DNA of 64,000 nt, from positions 186,001-250,000 of the forward strand of contig JAJTEW010000001.1 in assembly GCA_021299875.1 (NCBI GenBank), written 5' to 3'. Below the pieces are notes generated by a model. It was not told the origin of the DNA, did no database searches, and saw only the letters and a list, made by a program, of their open reading frames with translations. Of this stretch, positions 18,114 through 26,265 are shown piece by piece. Numbering within the stretch: position 1 is the first letter of the stretch; the number at the start of each line of letters is the position of its first letter. The translations under genes were made by a program, and so were the position numbers. This stretch comes from Comamonadaceae bacterium (lineage in GTDB: Bacteria > Pseudomonadota > Gammaproteobacteria > Burkholderiales > Burkholderiaceae_C).

Positions 18114-18565
18114 ACGCCCCAAACACCGAAGACGCGACCTGGCGCTTGATCCGAAAAATGGGCTATGCCGGCCTGATTCCGTTTGTATTTTTGGCTTTGT
18201 GCCTGTGGCTGGTGGGGCCTGACTTGCACCCCTATGTGGCCCTGGCCATGCAAGGCTATGGCGCCGTCATCGTGTCGTTTTTGGGTGGTATCCATTGGGG
18301 CGTGGGTTTTCGCAATGCGCTGATCGTGCGCAACGCACCCCGCATTCACTTCACCTGGGGCGTGGCGCCGTCGCTGCTGGCCTGGGTGGGCGTGATGATG
18401 CCCGCCTTTGCCGGCTTGCCCCTGCTGGGTTTTGTGCTGATCGGCTGCTACGTGATGGACCGCCGCACCTGGCCTGCCGCAGGTTTGGCGCCTTGGCTGC
18501 CCATGCGCTTGCAGCTGACCACCGTGGCCAGCCTGAGCTGCTTTTTGGCGGCTGGCGCGACCTGA
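18110..18565 (+). CDS. DUF3429 inner-membrane protein
   Basis: This 151-residue membrane protein has four or five hydrophobic segments and matches the DUF3429 family by pattern (QGYGAVIVSFLGGIHWGVGF and the following APSLLAW region). It starts inside the dsbC stop codon (ATGA overlap), so the two are co-translated. The function of the family is not known to me. Similar proteins occur across proteobacteria, usually as single small genes. Confidence 0.82.
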   Translation: MNAPNTEDATWRLIRKMGYAGLIPFVFLALCLWLVGPDLHPYVALAMQGYGAVIVSFLGGIHWGVGFRNALIVRNAPRIHFTWGVAPSLLAWVGVMMPAFAGLPLLGFVLIGCYVMDRRTWPAAGLAPWLPMRLQLTTVASLSCFLAAGAT

Positions 18566-18612
18566 GGCACTGAGCCAGGGTCTGAATCTATTTCTCCCCA
18601 TACTTTTTGTCC

Positions 18613-20385
18613 ATGACCGCCCTCCACTACACCGTTGAACCCGCCAATGTGCATGCGCACTTGTTTCGAATCACCCTGACCATCCCAGAGCCTCAGCCCA
18701 CACAAACCGTGTCGCTGCCCGTGTGGATTCCGGGCAGTTATCTGGTGCGTGAGTTTTCCAAAAACCTGCAAAACCTGAGCGCCAAACAGGGCCGCCGCCC
18801 CGCCACCATCACCCAACGTGACAAATGCACCTGGGACATCGCTTGCAAGCCCGACCAGCCTCTGGTGCTGAGTTACGAGGTCTACGCTTTTGACAACTCG
18901 GTACGCACCGCTTGGCTGGACAGCCAGCGCGGCTTTTTCAATGGCACCAGCGTGTGCCTGCGCGTGCATGGCCAAGAAGATGCGCCGCACCAACTGCAGC
19001 TTTCGGCCGTCAAAAGCCAGTCCGATTGGTACGCTGCCACGGGCTTGGCACCCGTCAAAACCGACAAAAAAGGCTTTGGCCTGTACCAGGCCCAAAACTA
19101 CGACGAACTGGTGGACTGCCCTGTCGAGCTGGGCGCGTTTTGGAGCGGCAGCTTTGTGGCCTGCGGCGTGCCACACCGCTTTGTGGTGGCTGGCGCCCTG
19201 CCCTCTTTTGACGGTGCACGGCTGTTGGCCGACACCCAAAAAATCTGCGAAGCAGCGATCGGGTTTTGGCATGGGACGGGCAAGGCCGCGGGCAAAAAAG
19301 CACCGCACACAAACTACCTGTTCATGCTCAACGCCGTGCACGACGGCTATGGCGGGCTGGAGCACCGCAACAGCACCGCACTGATTTGCAAACGCAGTGA
19401 TTTGCCCCGCCCCAACGGTCCCAAAACCAGCGAAGGCTACACGACATTGCTGGGCCTGATCAGCCACGAATACTTCCATACCTGGAACGTCAAGCAGTTG
19501 CGCCCCGATGCTTTTGCGCGCTATGACTACACCCAAGAAAACTTTACCCAGTTGCTGTGGTTCTTTGAAGGCTTCACCAGCTATTACGACGACATCTTGC
19601 TGCGCCGCGCGGGCCTGATTGACGACAGCACTTATGTCCAACTGCTGGGCAAAGCCATCGCACAGGTGCAGCAAACCCCGGGCCGCCATCTGCAAAGCGT
19701 GGCCCAGGCCAGCTATGACGCTTGGGTGAAGTACTACCGACAAGACGAGAACACGCCCAACGCCACGGTGAGTTACTACACCAAGGGCTCGCTGGTGGCG
19801 CTGTGCCTGGACTTGACGCTGCGCAGCGAATTCAAGACCGAAGGCCACACGCTCGACCAAGTGATGCGCGGCCTGTGGAAACGCTGCCACGCTGGACCGA
19901 TGCGCGAGCAGGACTTGCTTGACGAGTTGCACGACCTCACCGGCCGCAGCTGGCAAGCAGAAATTCAGACGTGGGTGCACAGCACCCATGAGCTGCCGCT
20001 GCGCGAATTGCTCTCAACGCATGGCATCCAGGTGGAGGCCGAGACATCGGCCATGGCACAGCGCTTGGGCCTGCGGGTGAACGAAGGCTCTGGCAGTGTG
20101 CAGGTCAAAGCCGTGCTTCGGGGCAGCGCTGCCGAAGCGGCCGGCCTGGCCGCAGGCGACGAATGGTTGGGACTGGACGTAGGAGCCAAAGGCCAAGGCG
20201 GCAGTTGGCGTTTGGGCAAACTGGACGAGCTGCCTGCCTTTCTGGGGCAAGAGCGTCAATTGACAGCCTGGGTCTCGCGCGACAAACGCTTGTTGCGCTT
20301 GCGCCTGAAGGTCCCGGCGCAAGCCAGCCAGTGGCGCTTGAGCGTGCCTGCCGACCGCGGTACGGGCCAGTGGCCCAGCATCTGA
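18613..20385 (+). CDS. M61-family glycyl aminopeptidase with PDZ domain
   Basis: This 590-residue metallopeptidase belongs to family M61. The zinc site is LISHEYFHTWN (HExxH), and the downstream glutamate lies in WFFEGFTSYYDD. An N-terminal beta-rich domain (about residues 1-190) precedes the catalytic domain, and a PDZ-like module covers about residues 480-560 (GSVQVKAVLRGSAAEAAGLAAGDEWLGLD). No clear signal peptide is seen. The ATG at 18613 is used; a TTG lies six bases upstream. These enzymes release N-terminal glycine or alanine. It is probably transcribed with dsbC. Confidence 0.93.
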   Translation: MTALHYTVEPANVHAHLFRITLTIPEPQPTQTVSLPVWIPGSYLVREFSKNLQNLSAKQGRRPATITQRDKCTWDIACKPDQPLVLSYEVYAFDNSVRTAWLDSQRGFFNGTSVCLRVHGQEDAPHQLQLSAVKSQSDWYAATGLAPVKTDKKGFGLYQAQNYDELVDCPVELGAFWSGSFVACGVPHRFVVAGALPSFDGARLLADTQKICEAAIGFWHGTGKAAGKKAPHTNYLFMLNAVHDGYGGLEHRNSTALICKRSDLPRPNGPKTSEGYTTLLGLISHEYFHTWNVKQLRPDAFARYDYTQENFTQLLWFFEGFTSYYDDILLRRAGLIDDSTYVQLLGKAIAQVQQTPGRHLQSVAQASYDAWVKYYRQDENTPNATVSYYTKGSLVALCLDLTLRSEFKTEGHTLDQVMRGLWKRCHAGPMREQDLLDELHDLTGRSWQAEIQTWVHSTHELPLRELLSTHGIQVEAETSAMAQRLGLRVNEGSGSVQVKAVLRGSAAEAAGLAAGDEWLGLDVGAKGQGGSWRLGKLDELPAFLGQERQLTAWVSRDKRLLRLRLKVPAQASQWRLSVPADRGTGQWPSI

Positions 20386-20401
20386 TGAGCCCCGTGCCGG
20401 C

Positions 20402-21040
20402 TCAAGCGCCTGACTTGAGCAGCACCACCAGCGCACCCGCACCGCCCTCGGCGGGCTTGGCCTGAACAAAGGCCATGACTTGGTTTTTTTGCACCAACCA
20501 GCTGTGCACCTTGGACTTGAGCACCGGCGTTTTGCCCGGTGAGCCTAAGCCTTTGCCGTGCACCACACGCAAACAGCGCAAACCCTGTCGGTGGGCCTGA
20601 CGGATGAACTCGGCCAATGCCACACGGGCTTCGTCGCTGCGCAGACCGTGCAGGTCGATCTCGCGCTGAATCGACCAATCGCCTTTGCGCAGTTTGTGGA
20701 TCACGTCTCGCCCAATCCCCGGACGACGGAAGCTCAAGGCGTCGTCGGTGTCGAGCAAAGTACTGGCGTCGAATTCATCGCTGAGGCAATCGCGCAGCAC
20801 CGCTTCGTTGTCCAACTGGCGTTGGTGGGCAACGGGCGCGGGACTTGGCCCGGTCAAACTGACCTGGTCGTGGTCGGGCAAGCGCTGCACCGCCCCCACA
20901 GCGCGGACAAACAAATGGCTTTCAGCCTCCAATTGCTTGGCCGCCAACGCACGCGCTTCGGCCAGCGCTTGCGCCTGCGCTTGGGCCTCGGCCAGTTTTT
21001 GCCGAACTTTTTTCAGGTCTTGCAGCGCATTGATTTTCAC
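20402..21040 (-). CDS. Smr-domain protein (possible DNA/RNA endonuclease)
   Basis: This 212-residue protein has a C-terminal Smr domain: IDLHGLRSDEARVALAEFI, then RCLRVVHGKGLGSPGKTPVLKSKV, near residues 125-180. The N-terminal half is charged and alanine-rich, with possible coiled coil (EAQAQAQALAEARALAAKQLEAE). Smr domains nick branched DNA or act on RNA. The GTG start at 21040 is supported by GGAG seven bases upstream; a TTG at 21079 lacks support. The MutS part of MutS2 is absent, so this is a stand-alone Smr protein, similar in layout to E. coli SmrA/SmrB. Confidence 0.88.
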   Translation of the reverse strand: MKINALQDLKKVRQKLAEAQAQAQALAEARALAAKQLEAESHLFVRAVGAVQRLPDHDQVSLTGPSPAPVAHQRQLDNEAVLRDCLSDEFDASTLLDTDDALSFRRPGIGRDVIHKLRKGDWSIQREIDLHGLRSDEARVALAEFIRQAHRQGLRCLRVVHGKGLGSPGKTPVLKSKVHSWLVQKNQVMAFVQAKPAEGGAGALVVLLKSGA

Positions 21041-21101
21041 AAAAGGACTCCGGGCTGGGCATTCAGGGGCTGGGGCCAAGCACGCTCACACCGCGGGCGC
21101 G

Positions 21102-21506
21102 TCAAGCGCCACGGTTGCGCATCCAATCGGCGGTTTTGAAAAAGCTGGCGTTCAAGCGCTCGCGCAGCACGGGGTCGACGTTCAGCTCGGTCATGGCCTG
21201 GTCCATGCAGGCCAGCCACTGGTCACGCTCGAGCACTCCGATCGAAAACGGCATGTGACGCATGCGCAAACGGGGATGGCCAAAACGCTCGGTGTAGTGC
21301 TCGGGCCCACCCAGCCAGCCGCACAAAAACCAAAACAGTTTGTCACGGGCGCCATCCAAAGTGCTGCCATGGGCGTCGCGCAGCGCTTGGAAGCCGGGCT
21401 CCATGTCCATCAGGTCATAAAAGCGGTCAGCCAACGCACGCACAGCCCCCTCTCCACCCATCCAGGCAAATGGGGTATCGAACGGGGGTTTTTCTTCAAG
21501 GTTCAT
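21102..21506 (-). CDS. Group II truncated haemoglobin (trHbO type)
   Basis: This 134-residue globin has the truncated two-on-two fold. The proximal-histidine region is GHPRLRMRHMPFSIG, and the group II tryptophan-containing RDQWLACMDQAM follows. DKLFWFLCGWLGGPEHY fits the E-helix region. It may bind oxygen or detoxify nitric oxide or peroxide in the cytoplasm. It is followed about 60 bases downstream by the Smr-domain gene on the same strand. The class is well supported; the physiological role is not. Confidence 0.92.
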   Translation of the reverse strand: MNLEEKPPFDTPFAWMGGEGAVRALADRFYDLMDMEPGFQALRDAHGSTLDGARDKLFWFLCGWLGGPEHYTERFGHPRLRMRHMPFSIGVLERDQWLACMDQAMTELNVDPVLRERLNASFFKTADWMRNRGA

Positions 21507-21551
21507 CAGGCGCGATTGTGCAGTGTTGCAAAGGGCCCGGCGCCTGCGGGA

Positions 21552-24128
21552 TCACTGCGCCGCTTGGCGCAATGTTTGCACCACCGGCTGGCGCAAGACC
21601 CCGGCCAAACTCAGGCTGCCCGCGGCCCAAGCCAACAAGGCACCCGCCAGGCCACCGGCCAAAGGCACCCACAAAGGCGGCTGCCAAGCGAACTCGAAAG
21701 CGTAACGCGCCAAGGCCCAGCCCACGGCCAAAGCCATGGCACTGGCCATGAAGCCGGCCAACCACCCAATGCCTAAGAGCTCGGTGCGCTGCACCTGGGC
21801 CAGCAGACTGCGGCCCGCGCCCAGCGCCCGCATGATGGCGTACTCGCGCTCACGCGCTTGGCGACTGGCGCCCACGGCAGCCAAGAGCACCATCAGGCCC
21901 GCCGCCAAGGTGAAGGCAAACAAAAACTCCACCGCGCGGATGACCTGGTCCATCACCCGCTGCACCTGCGCCACAGTGCTGCGCATGTCCACACTGGTGA
22001 TGTTAGGAAAGGCGTTGACCATGGCATTTTCAAAACCTGGCACCCCTTGCGGCGACTGAAAAGCAGCCATGTAGGTCATGGGCAAATCCGGCATGCTGGA
22101 GACGGGGAACAGCATGAAGAAATTGGCCCGCATCGAGCCCCAGTCGACTTTGCGCAGCGAGGTCACACGGGCCTCGTGGGCTTGCCCGGCGATGTCAAAA
22201 CCCAACAGGTCGCCCAGCGTGACCCCCAGCGCTTTGGCAATGCCCTCTTCCACGCTCACACCCCCCACCTCTTCGGATTGCCAGCGGCCTGCCACCAAGG
22301 GGTTATGAGCAGGGAGCTCGGCGCTGTGTGAGAGGTTGATCTCGCGGTCCAAGAACCGTTTGCCGCGATCGGCCTCCAAATCATCCGGGCCCAAGACGCG
22401 GCCATTGATGGCCACCAAACGGCCCCGGATCATGGGGAACCAGTCGGGGGACTGAACACCCGCATTTTTCAGGTGCGCCAAAAACGGCTCGGCCTGCTCG
22501 GGCTGCACATTGATGACAAACCGGTCGGGCGCGTTCACTGGAGTGGCCTGGCGCCAACTGGCGATCAGGTCGGTGCGCAGCAAGACCAGCAAAGCCAGCG
22601 CCAGCAAACCGACCGACAAAGCACTGACCTGCACCACCGCAAACACGGGACGCGCCGCGACTTGGCGTGTGGCCAAGCGCAGCCAACGGGGCGCTGATTC
22701 ATCGGGTACCGAGCGGCGCAGCAGCCACAAAGCTGCGGCAGCCAAGGCCGCGAACAGACAAAGTGCCAAGGCAAAGCCCCCCACCGTGATCAAGCCCAAG
22801 GTCAGATTACGGCTGACCATGAGCAAAGTCATCGCAAAACCAATCAAACCCATCGCCAACACCAAGCCTGATCGCACCTGCACTTGGCCCAAGTCACGCC
22901 GGATCACGCGCAGCGGCGGCACCTTGGCCAGCTGCAACACCGGGGGCAAGCCAAAGGCCACCAGCAGTGTCAGACCCATGGCCAAACCCATCAGGGCAGG
23001 CTGCCCACTGGCGCTGGGCAAGTTGGCCTCGACCAAACCGGCCAGCAAAAACACAAAGCCCAAGTGCACGGCATAACCGGCCAGCACACCCAACACGCTG
23101 GCGACCACGCCCGCGCCCAAAAACTCCAGGCCATAACTCAAAGTGAGTGTGCGCTGGCTTTGTCCCAAAACACGCAGCAAAGCGCAGGCATCGAGTTGGC
23201 GCTCGGCAAAACTGCGCGCCGCCAAAGCCACCGCCACAGCGCAGAGCAAAGCCGCCAACAGCGCCACCAAATTCAAAAACTGCGAGGCACGGTCCAAGGT
23301 TTGCCGCATCTCGGGGCGACCGCTTTCCAGCGACTCGACTTTGACGCCGCGCACCTCCGGTTTGTCCACCTCACTTCGCGCCCAAGTCAAGAAGCGGCCC
23401 ACCGCAGCATCGCTGCCGGCCACCGCCATGCGCCAACTCACGCGACTGGCGGGCTGGACCAAACCGGTCGAAGCGAGATCGGCCTGGTTCATCATCACTC
23501 GGGGTGCAAAAGCCATGAAACCAGCCCCCCGGTCAGGCTCGCGGGTGATGGTGGCACCAATGCGCAAGCTGCGAGCACCCAGTCCCAGCATCTGGCCCAC
23601 CTGCACATTCAGCGCCTCCAGCAAAGCGGCATCGACCCAAACTTCGCCCTCAGAAGGGACCGTGGCCGCCGGGTGTCCGGCAATCTCAAGACGCCCCCGC
23701 AAGGGGTAACCGGGCGCCACGGCTTTGAGGGCGACCAAGCGGGTGGCAGGTGGCGTGTCAGTTGAACCAGGTGTGGCCGGTGCGGCAGAAGATGCAAAAG
23801 GGTTGCGGGTGTTCAGCCCATTCATGGCTCGCGCCATGGTGGGAAAGCTCACATTGGTGTTGGTTTGCAAGCCCACCGCTTGGGCTTGGCGCACAAAAGC
23901 CTCCGGGGTGCGTTGGTCGCTCACCACCACCGCATCGCCACCCAAGAGCTGCCGGGCATCGCGCCACAGGCCCGACTGCATGCGATCGGCCAAAAAACCC
24001 ACCGCCGTCAAGGCGGCCACCGCCAGGGTCACCGACAACATCAACAGACGCAACTCGCCCGCCCGCAGGTCACGCCACAATTGGCGGGCACCCAGTTTCA
24101 AACCATGCGTCCAAGATTGCTTGCTCAT
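21552..24128 (-). CDS. FtsX-like ABC transporter permease (YbbP-type)
   Basis: This is a large inner-membrane protein of 858 residues with the FtsX permease duplicated in one chain. A hydrophobic N-terminal anchor is followed by a long periplasmic region, then three central membrane segments (about residues 285-410), two more near 425-475, a second periplasmic domain and three C-terminal segments. It resembles E. coli YbbP, normally paired with ATPase YbbA. No ATPase gene is adjacent: a tRNA lies upstream and a globin gene downstream. Related systems export lysophospholipase-type enzymes or handle lipids; the role here is unknown. Confidence 0.88.
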   Translation of the reverse strand: MSKQSWTHGLKLGARQLWRDLRAGELRLLMLSVTLAVAALTAVGFLADRMQSGLWRDARQLLGGDAVVVSDQRTPEAFVRQAQAVGLQTNTNVSFPTMARAMNGLNTRNPFASSAAPATPGSTDTPPATRLVALKAVAPGYPLRGRLEIAGHPAATVPSEGEVWVDAALLEALNVQVGQMLGLGARSLRIGATITREPDRGAGFMAFAPRVMMNQADLASTGLVQPASRVSWRMAVAGSDAAVGRFLTWARSEVDKPEVRGVKVESLESGRPEMRQTLDRASQFLNLVALLAALLCAVAVALAARSFAERQLDACALLRVLGQSQRTLTLSYGLEFLGAGVVASVLGVLAGYAVHLGFVFLLAGLVEANLPSASGQPALMGLAMGLTLLVAFGLPPVLQLAKVPPLRVIRRDLGQVQVRSGLVLAMGLIGFAMTLLMVSRNLTLGLITVGGFALALCLFAALAAAALWLLRRSVPDESAPRWLRLATRQVAARPVFAVVQVSALSVGLLALALLVLLRTDLIASWRQATPVNAPDRFVINVQPEQAEPFLAHLKNAGVQSPDWFPMIRGRLVAINGRVLGPDDLEADRGKRFLDREINLSHSAELPAHNPLVAGRWQSEEVGGVSVEEGIAKALGVTLGDLLGFDIAGQAHEARVTSLRKVDWGSMRANFFMLFPVSSMPDLPMTYMAAFQSPQGVPGFENAMVNAFPNITSVDMRSTVAQVQRVMDQVIRAVEFLFAFTLAAGLMVLLAAVGASRQAREREYAIMRALGAGRSLLAQVQRTELLGIGWLAGFMASAMALAVGWALARYAFEFAWQPPLWVPLAGGLAGALLAWAAGSLSLAGVLRQPVVQTLRQAAQ

Positions 24129-24220
24129 GCCCTGACCTTAACGCAGGAGCGAAGGTCTGGCAGGGCGAGGGACTTGCACGCGCATTGCAGGCGCGTGCAA
24201 GTGTGGGGGCAGAAAACGAA

Positions 24221-24250
24221 AAAGCCCGCAGTGGTTGAACTGCGGGCTTT
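24221..24250 (-). terminator. Intrinsic terminator downstream of the tRNA
   Basis: The arms AAAGCCCGCAG (24221-24231) and CTGCGGGCTTT (24240-24250) pair perfectly around an eight-base loop. On the minus strand the hairpin is followed by a T-rich run (TTTTTCGTTTTC). It begins seven bases after the tRNA 3' end. Confidence 0.85.
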
Positions 24251-24256
24251 GAAATT

Positions 24257-24333
24257 TGGTGGTGATAGGTGGATTTGAACCACCGACATCAGCATTATGA
24301 ATGCTGCGCTCTAACCAACTGAGCTATATCACC
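24257..24333 (-). tRNA. tRNA with CAU anticodon (elongator tRNA-Met most likely)
   Basis: This 77-base tRNA has an encoded CCA. The acceptor stem pairs GGTGATA with TATCACC. The D-arm (GCTC/GAGC), an anticodon stem CAGCA/TGCTG with loop TTCATAA, and a T-arm GGTGG/CCACC with TTCAAAT all fold. The anticodon CAU lies at 24299-24297. It is not an initiator tRNA, because the first pair is G-C and no GGG/CCC anticodon stem is present. A tRNA-Ile read as AUA after lysidine modification also has CAU and cannot be fully excluded. Confidence 0.93.
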
Positions 24334-24365
24334 CGACTCGGTAGGCTGAAGCCACCAAGCCAAAA

Positions 24366-24371
24366 ATTATA
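24366..24371 (-). promoter_or_regulatory. -10 element of the tRNA promoter
   Basis: A perfect TATAAT on the minus strand lies 33 bases upstream of the mature tRNA 5' end, which suits a short 5' leader. No good -35 hexamer was found at 17 bases. Confidence 0.5.
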
Positions 24372-24419
24372 CACAAAAAATCTTGATCCGATCGCTGCAG
24401 ATGCGCCGACAATTGCCAA

Positions 24420-25241
24420 ATGACCGATCACCACGCTATGCCCTACGCCAGTGCCACCGAGGCTGCCCGACTGATCTGGGGCCATTGGCAAACGGGCCAA
24501 GTGCTGAGCGCCCTGCCCGAAGCCTGTCGTCCTGTGACCCCCATGCAAGGCTATGCTGCACAAGCCCAATTGCCCGTGGTATCTGGCCGCCAGGTGGTGG
24601 GCTGGAAAATCGCAGCCACCAGCGCCAATGGCCAAACGCACATCAACGTGAGCGGCCCGTTGGCCGGTCGCTTGTTGTCTGGCCAGGTGATGGAAAGCGG
24701 TGCCAGTGTGCCGTCAGCGGGCAACCGCATGCGCGTGGCCGAGCCGGAATTTGCTTTTATGATGGCTCAAGACTTGTTGCCTCAAGCCGCGCCTTTTAGC
24801 CAGCAACAGGTCATGGCCACCGTGGCCAGTTTGCACCCAGCCCTGGAAGTACCCGACTCGCGCATGGAGCCGTTCACCGCCGCAGGAGAGGCGCAACTGC
24901 TGGCCGATAACGCGTGTGCGCGGCATTTTGTGCTGGGTCCGGCCGCACCCGATGTGTGGCGCGATCTGGACTTGAGCACTTACCCGGTGCAAGCCCAGGT
25001 CCAACACGGCAAGCAACTGAAGTACACCCGCGACGGCACAGGCGGCAAGGTGCTGGGCGACCCGCGCATCGCCCTGACTTGGCTGGCCAACCAGCTGTCG
25101 AGCCTGGGCATCACTTTGGAAAAGGGCCATGTGGTGACCACCGGCACCTGCATGGTGCCGCTGGAACTGCAGCCTGGCGACAGCGCCAGCGCCGATTTCG
25201 GCCCGCTGGGCCATGTACACCTGATTTTTTCGGAGACTTGA
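24420..25241 (+). CDS. 2-keto-4-pentenoate hydratase-family protein (MhpD-like)
   Basis: This 273-residue protein belongs to the fumarylacetoacetase-like hydratase/decarboxylase group that handles 2-hydroxypenta-2,4-dienoate in meta-cleavage pathways. Supporting segments are VVGWKIAATSANGQ, the metal-site glutamates in EPEFAFMM, and ALEVPDSR. The C-terminal GDPRIALTWLANQL and TTGTCMVPLELQPGD are also typical. The reaction would add water to a dienoate or a related enol acid. No meta-cleavage dioxygenase or aldolase is nearby; the only partner is the asparaginase gene starting three bases after the stop codon. Confidence 0.87.
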   Translation: MTDHHAMPYASATEAARLIWGHWQTGQVLSALPEACRPVTPMQGYAAQAQLPVVSGRQVVGWKIAATSANGQTHINVSGPLAGRLLSGQVMESGASVPSAGNRMRVAEPEFAFMMAQDLLPQAAPFSQQQVMATVASLHPALEVPDSRMEPFTAAGEAQLLADNACARHFVLGPAAPDVWRDLDLSTYPVQAQVQHGKQLKYTRDGTGGKVLGDPRIALTWLANQLSSLGITLEKGHVVTTGTCMVPLELQPGDSASADFGPLGHVHLIFSET

Positions 25242-25244
25242 AAC

Positions 25245-26240
25245 ATGACCAAACCCACATTGGCCCTGATCGGCACCGGCGGCACCATCGCAGGCGCGGC
25301 CAGCGCCGCCTCGGTCAGCACCGACTACAAACCCGCCAGCCTGAGCCTGGGCGCCGTGGTCGACACGGTGCCCGAGTTGCGTCAACGCTATGACGTCGTG
25401 GTCTCGCAACCCATGCAGCTGGCCAGCTACGACGTGCGGCCAGCGCATTGGCTCGATCTGCATGCCGCCGTGATGCAAGCCGTGAACAACCCCAACGTCA
25501 TGGGCATCGTGGTCACACACGGCACCGACACCCTCGAAGAAACCGCGACTTTTTTGCACCTGAGCGTGGACAGCGACAAACCCATTGTGGTGGTGGGGGC
25601 CATGCGCCCAGCCACCGCTTATTCGGCCGATGGCCCAGCCAACTTGCTGGACGCCTGCAGCGTGGCCGCCTGCCCCGGTGCGCGGGGGCGCGGCACCTTG
25701 GTGGTGATGAACGGGCGCATCCATTCTGGCCTGTGGGTAGGCAAACGCCATGTGAGCAGTGTGGAGGCCTTTGACAGCCCACTGGCCGGTGCGCTGGGCG
25801 AGGTGGCCGACCAAGCAGTGCAGTGGTTCCGGGCCGCTGGGCGTGCTCCGACGGTGGCTTGGCAAACGCCCACAGCATGGCCCAGGGTCGACATTGCCGT
25901 GGCCTATGCCGGCGTCGACGAGACCGCGATGCACGCCTTTGTAGCCGCTGGGGCGCAGGGCATTGTGCATGCCGGTTTGGGCAATGCCAACACGCCCACG
26001 GCCTACCGTGCCTTCATTCAGTCTTTGCCCGCCCAAGGCGTCTTGGTGGCGCGTTGCGCCCGCTTCATCACCGGCAGCGTGACGCGGGCCAGCGTGTACG
26101 CCGATGCGCAGCATGGCATCTTGACTGCAGGCCCCTTGCCGCCGCACAAGGTGCGCATCGTCATGTTGTTGGGCTTGGCGCACGGCATGGACGGCCCCGC
26201 GATTCAAGCCTGGATCGATCAGATTTTGTTGGCGGGCTGA
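25245..26240 (+). CDS. L-asparaginase (type I/II fold)
   Basis: This 331-residue amidohydrolase converts asparagine to aspartate and ammonia. The first catalytic threonine is T14 in GTGGTIAG and the second is in VVTHGTDTLEET. AMRPATAYSADGPANL is the third conserved block, slightly different from the usual MRPSTSMSADGP. No signal peptide is seen, so it is cytoplasmic. It forms a two-gene unit with the hydratase-like gene upstream. Glutaminase or other amide specificity is possible. Confidence 0.93.
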   Translation: MTKPTLALIGTGGTIAGAASAASVSTDYKPASLSLGAVVDTVPELRQRYDVVVSQPMQLASYDVRPAHWLDLHAAVMQAVNNPNVMGIVVTHGTDTLEETATFLHLSVDSDKPIVVVGAMRPATAYSADGPANLLDACSVAACPGARGRGTLVVMNGRIHSGLWVGKRHVSSVEAFDSPLAGALGEVADQAVQWFRAAGRAPTVAWQTPTAWPRVDIAVAYAGVDETAMHAFVAAGAQGIVHAGLGNANTPTAYRAFIQSLPAQGVLVARCARFITGSVTRASVYADAQHGILTAGPLPPHKVRIVMLLGLAHGMDGPAIQAWIDQILLAG

Positions 26241-26265
26241 ATGCCTTTGCTTCAGGCGCCTCGAC

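Noticed and set aside
18448..19989. A 513-codon minus-strand frame opposite the M61 peptidase
   Set aside because: It is antisense to a peptidase with an intact HExxH site.
24257..24333. tRNA gene as an integration site for a mobile element
   Set aside because: No integrase, direct repeat of the tRNA 3' end, or phage gene is found nearby.
24714..26207. A 497-codon minus-strand frame opposite the hydratase and asparaginase genes
   Set aside because: It covers two intact conserved genes and has the composition of an antisense frame.
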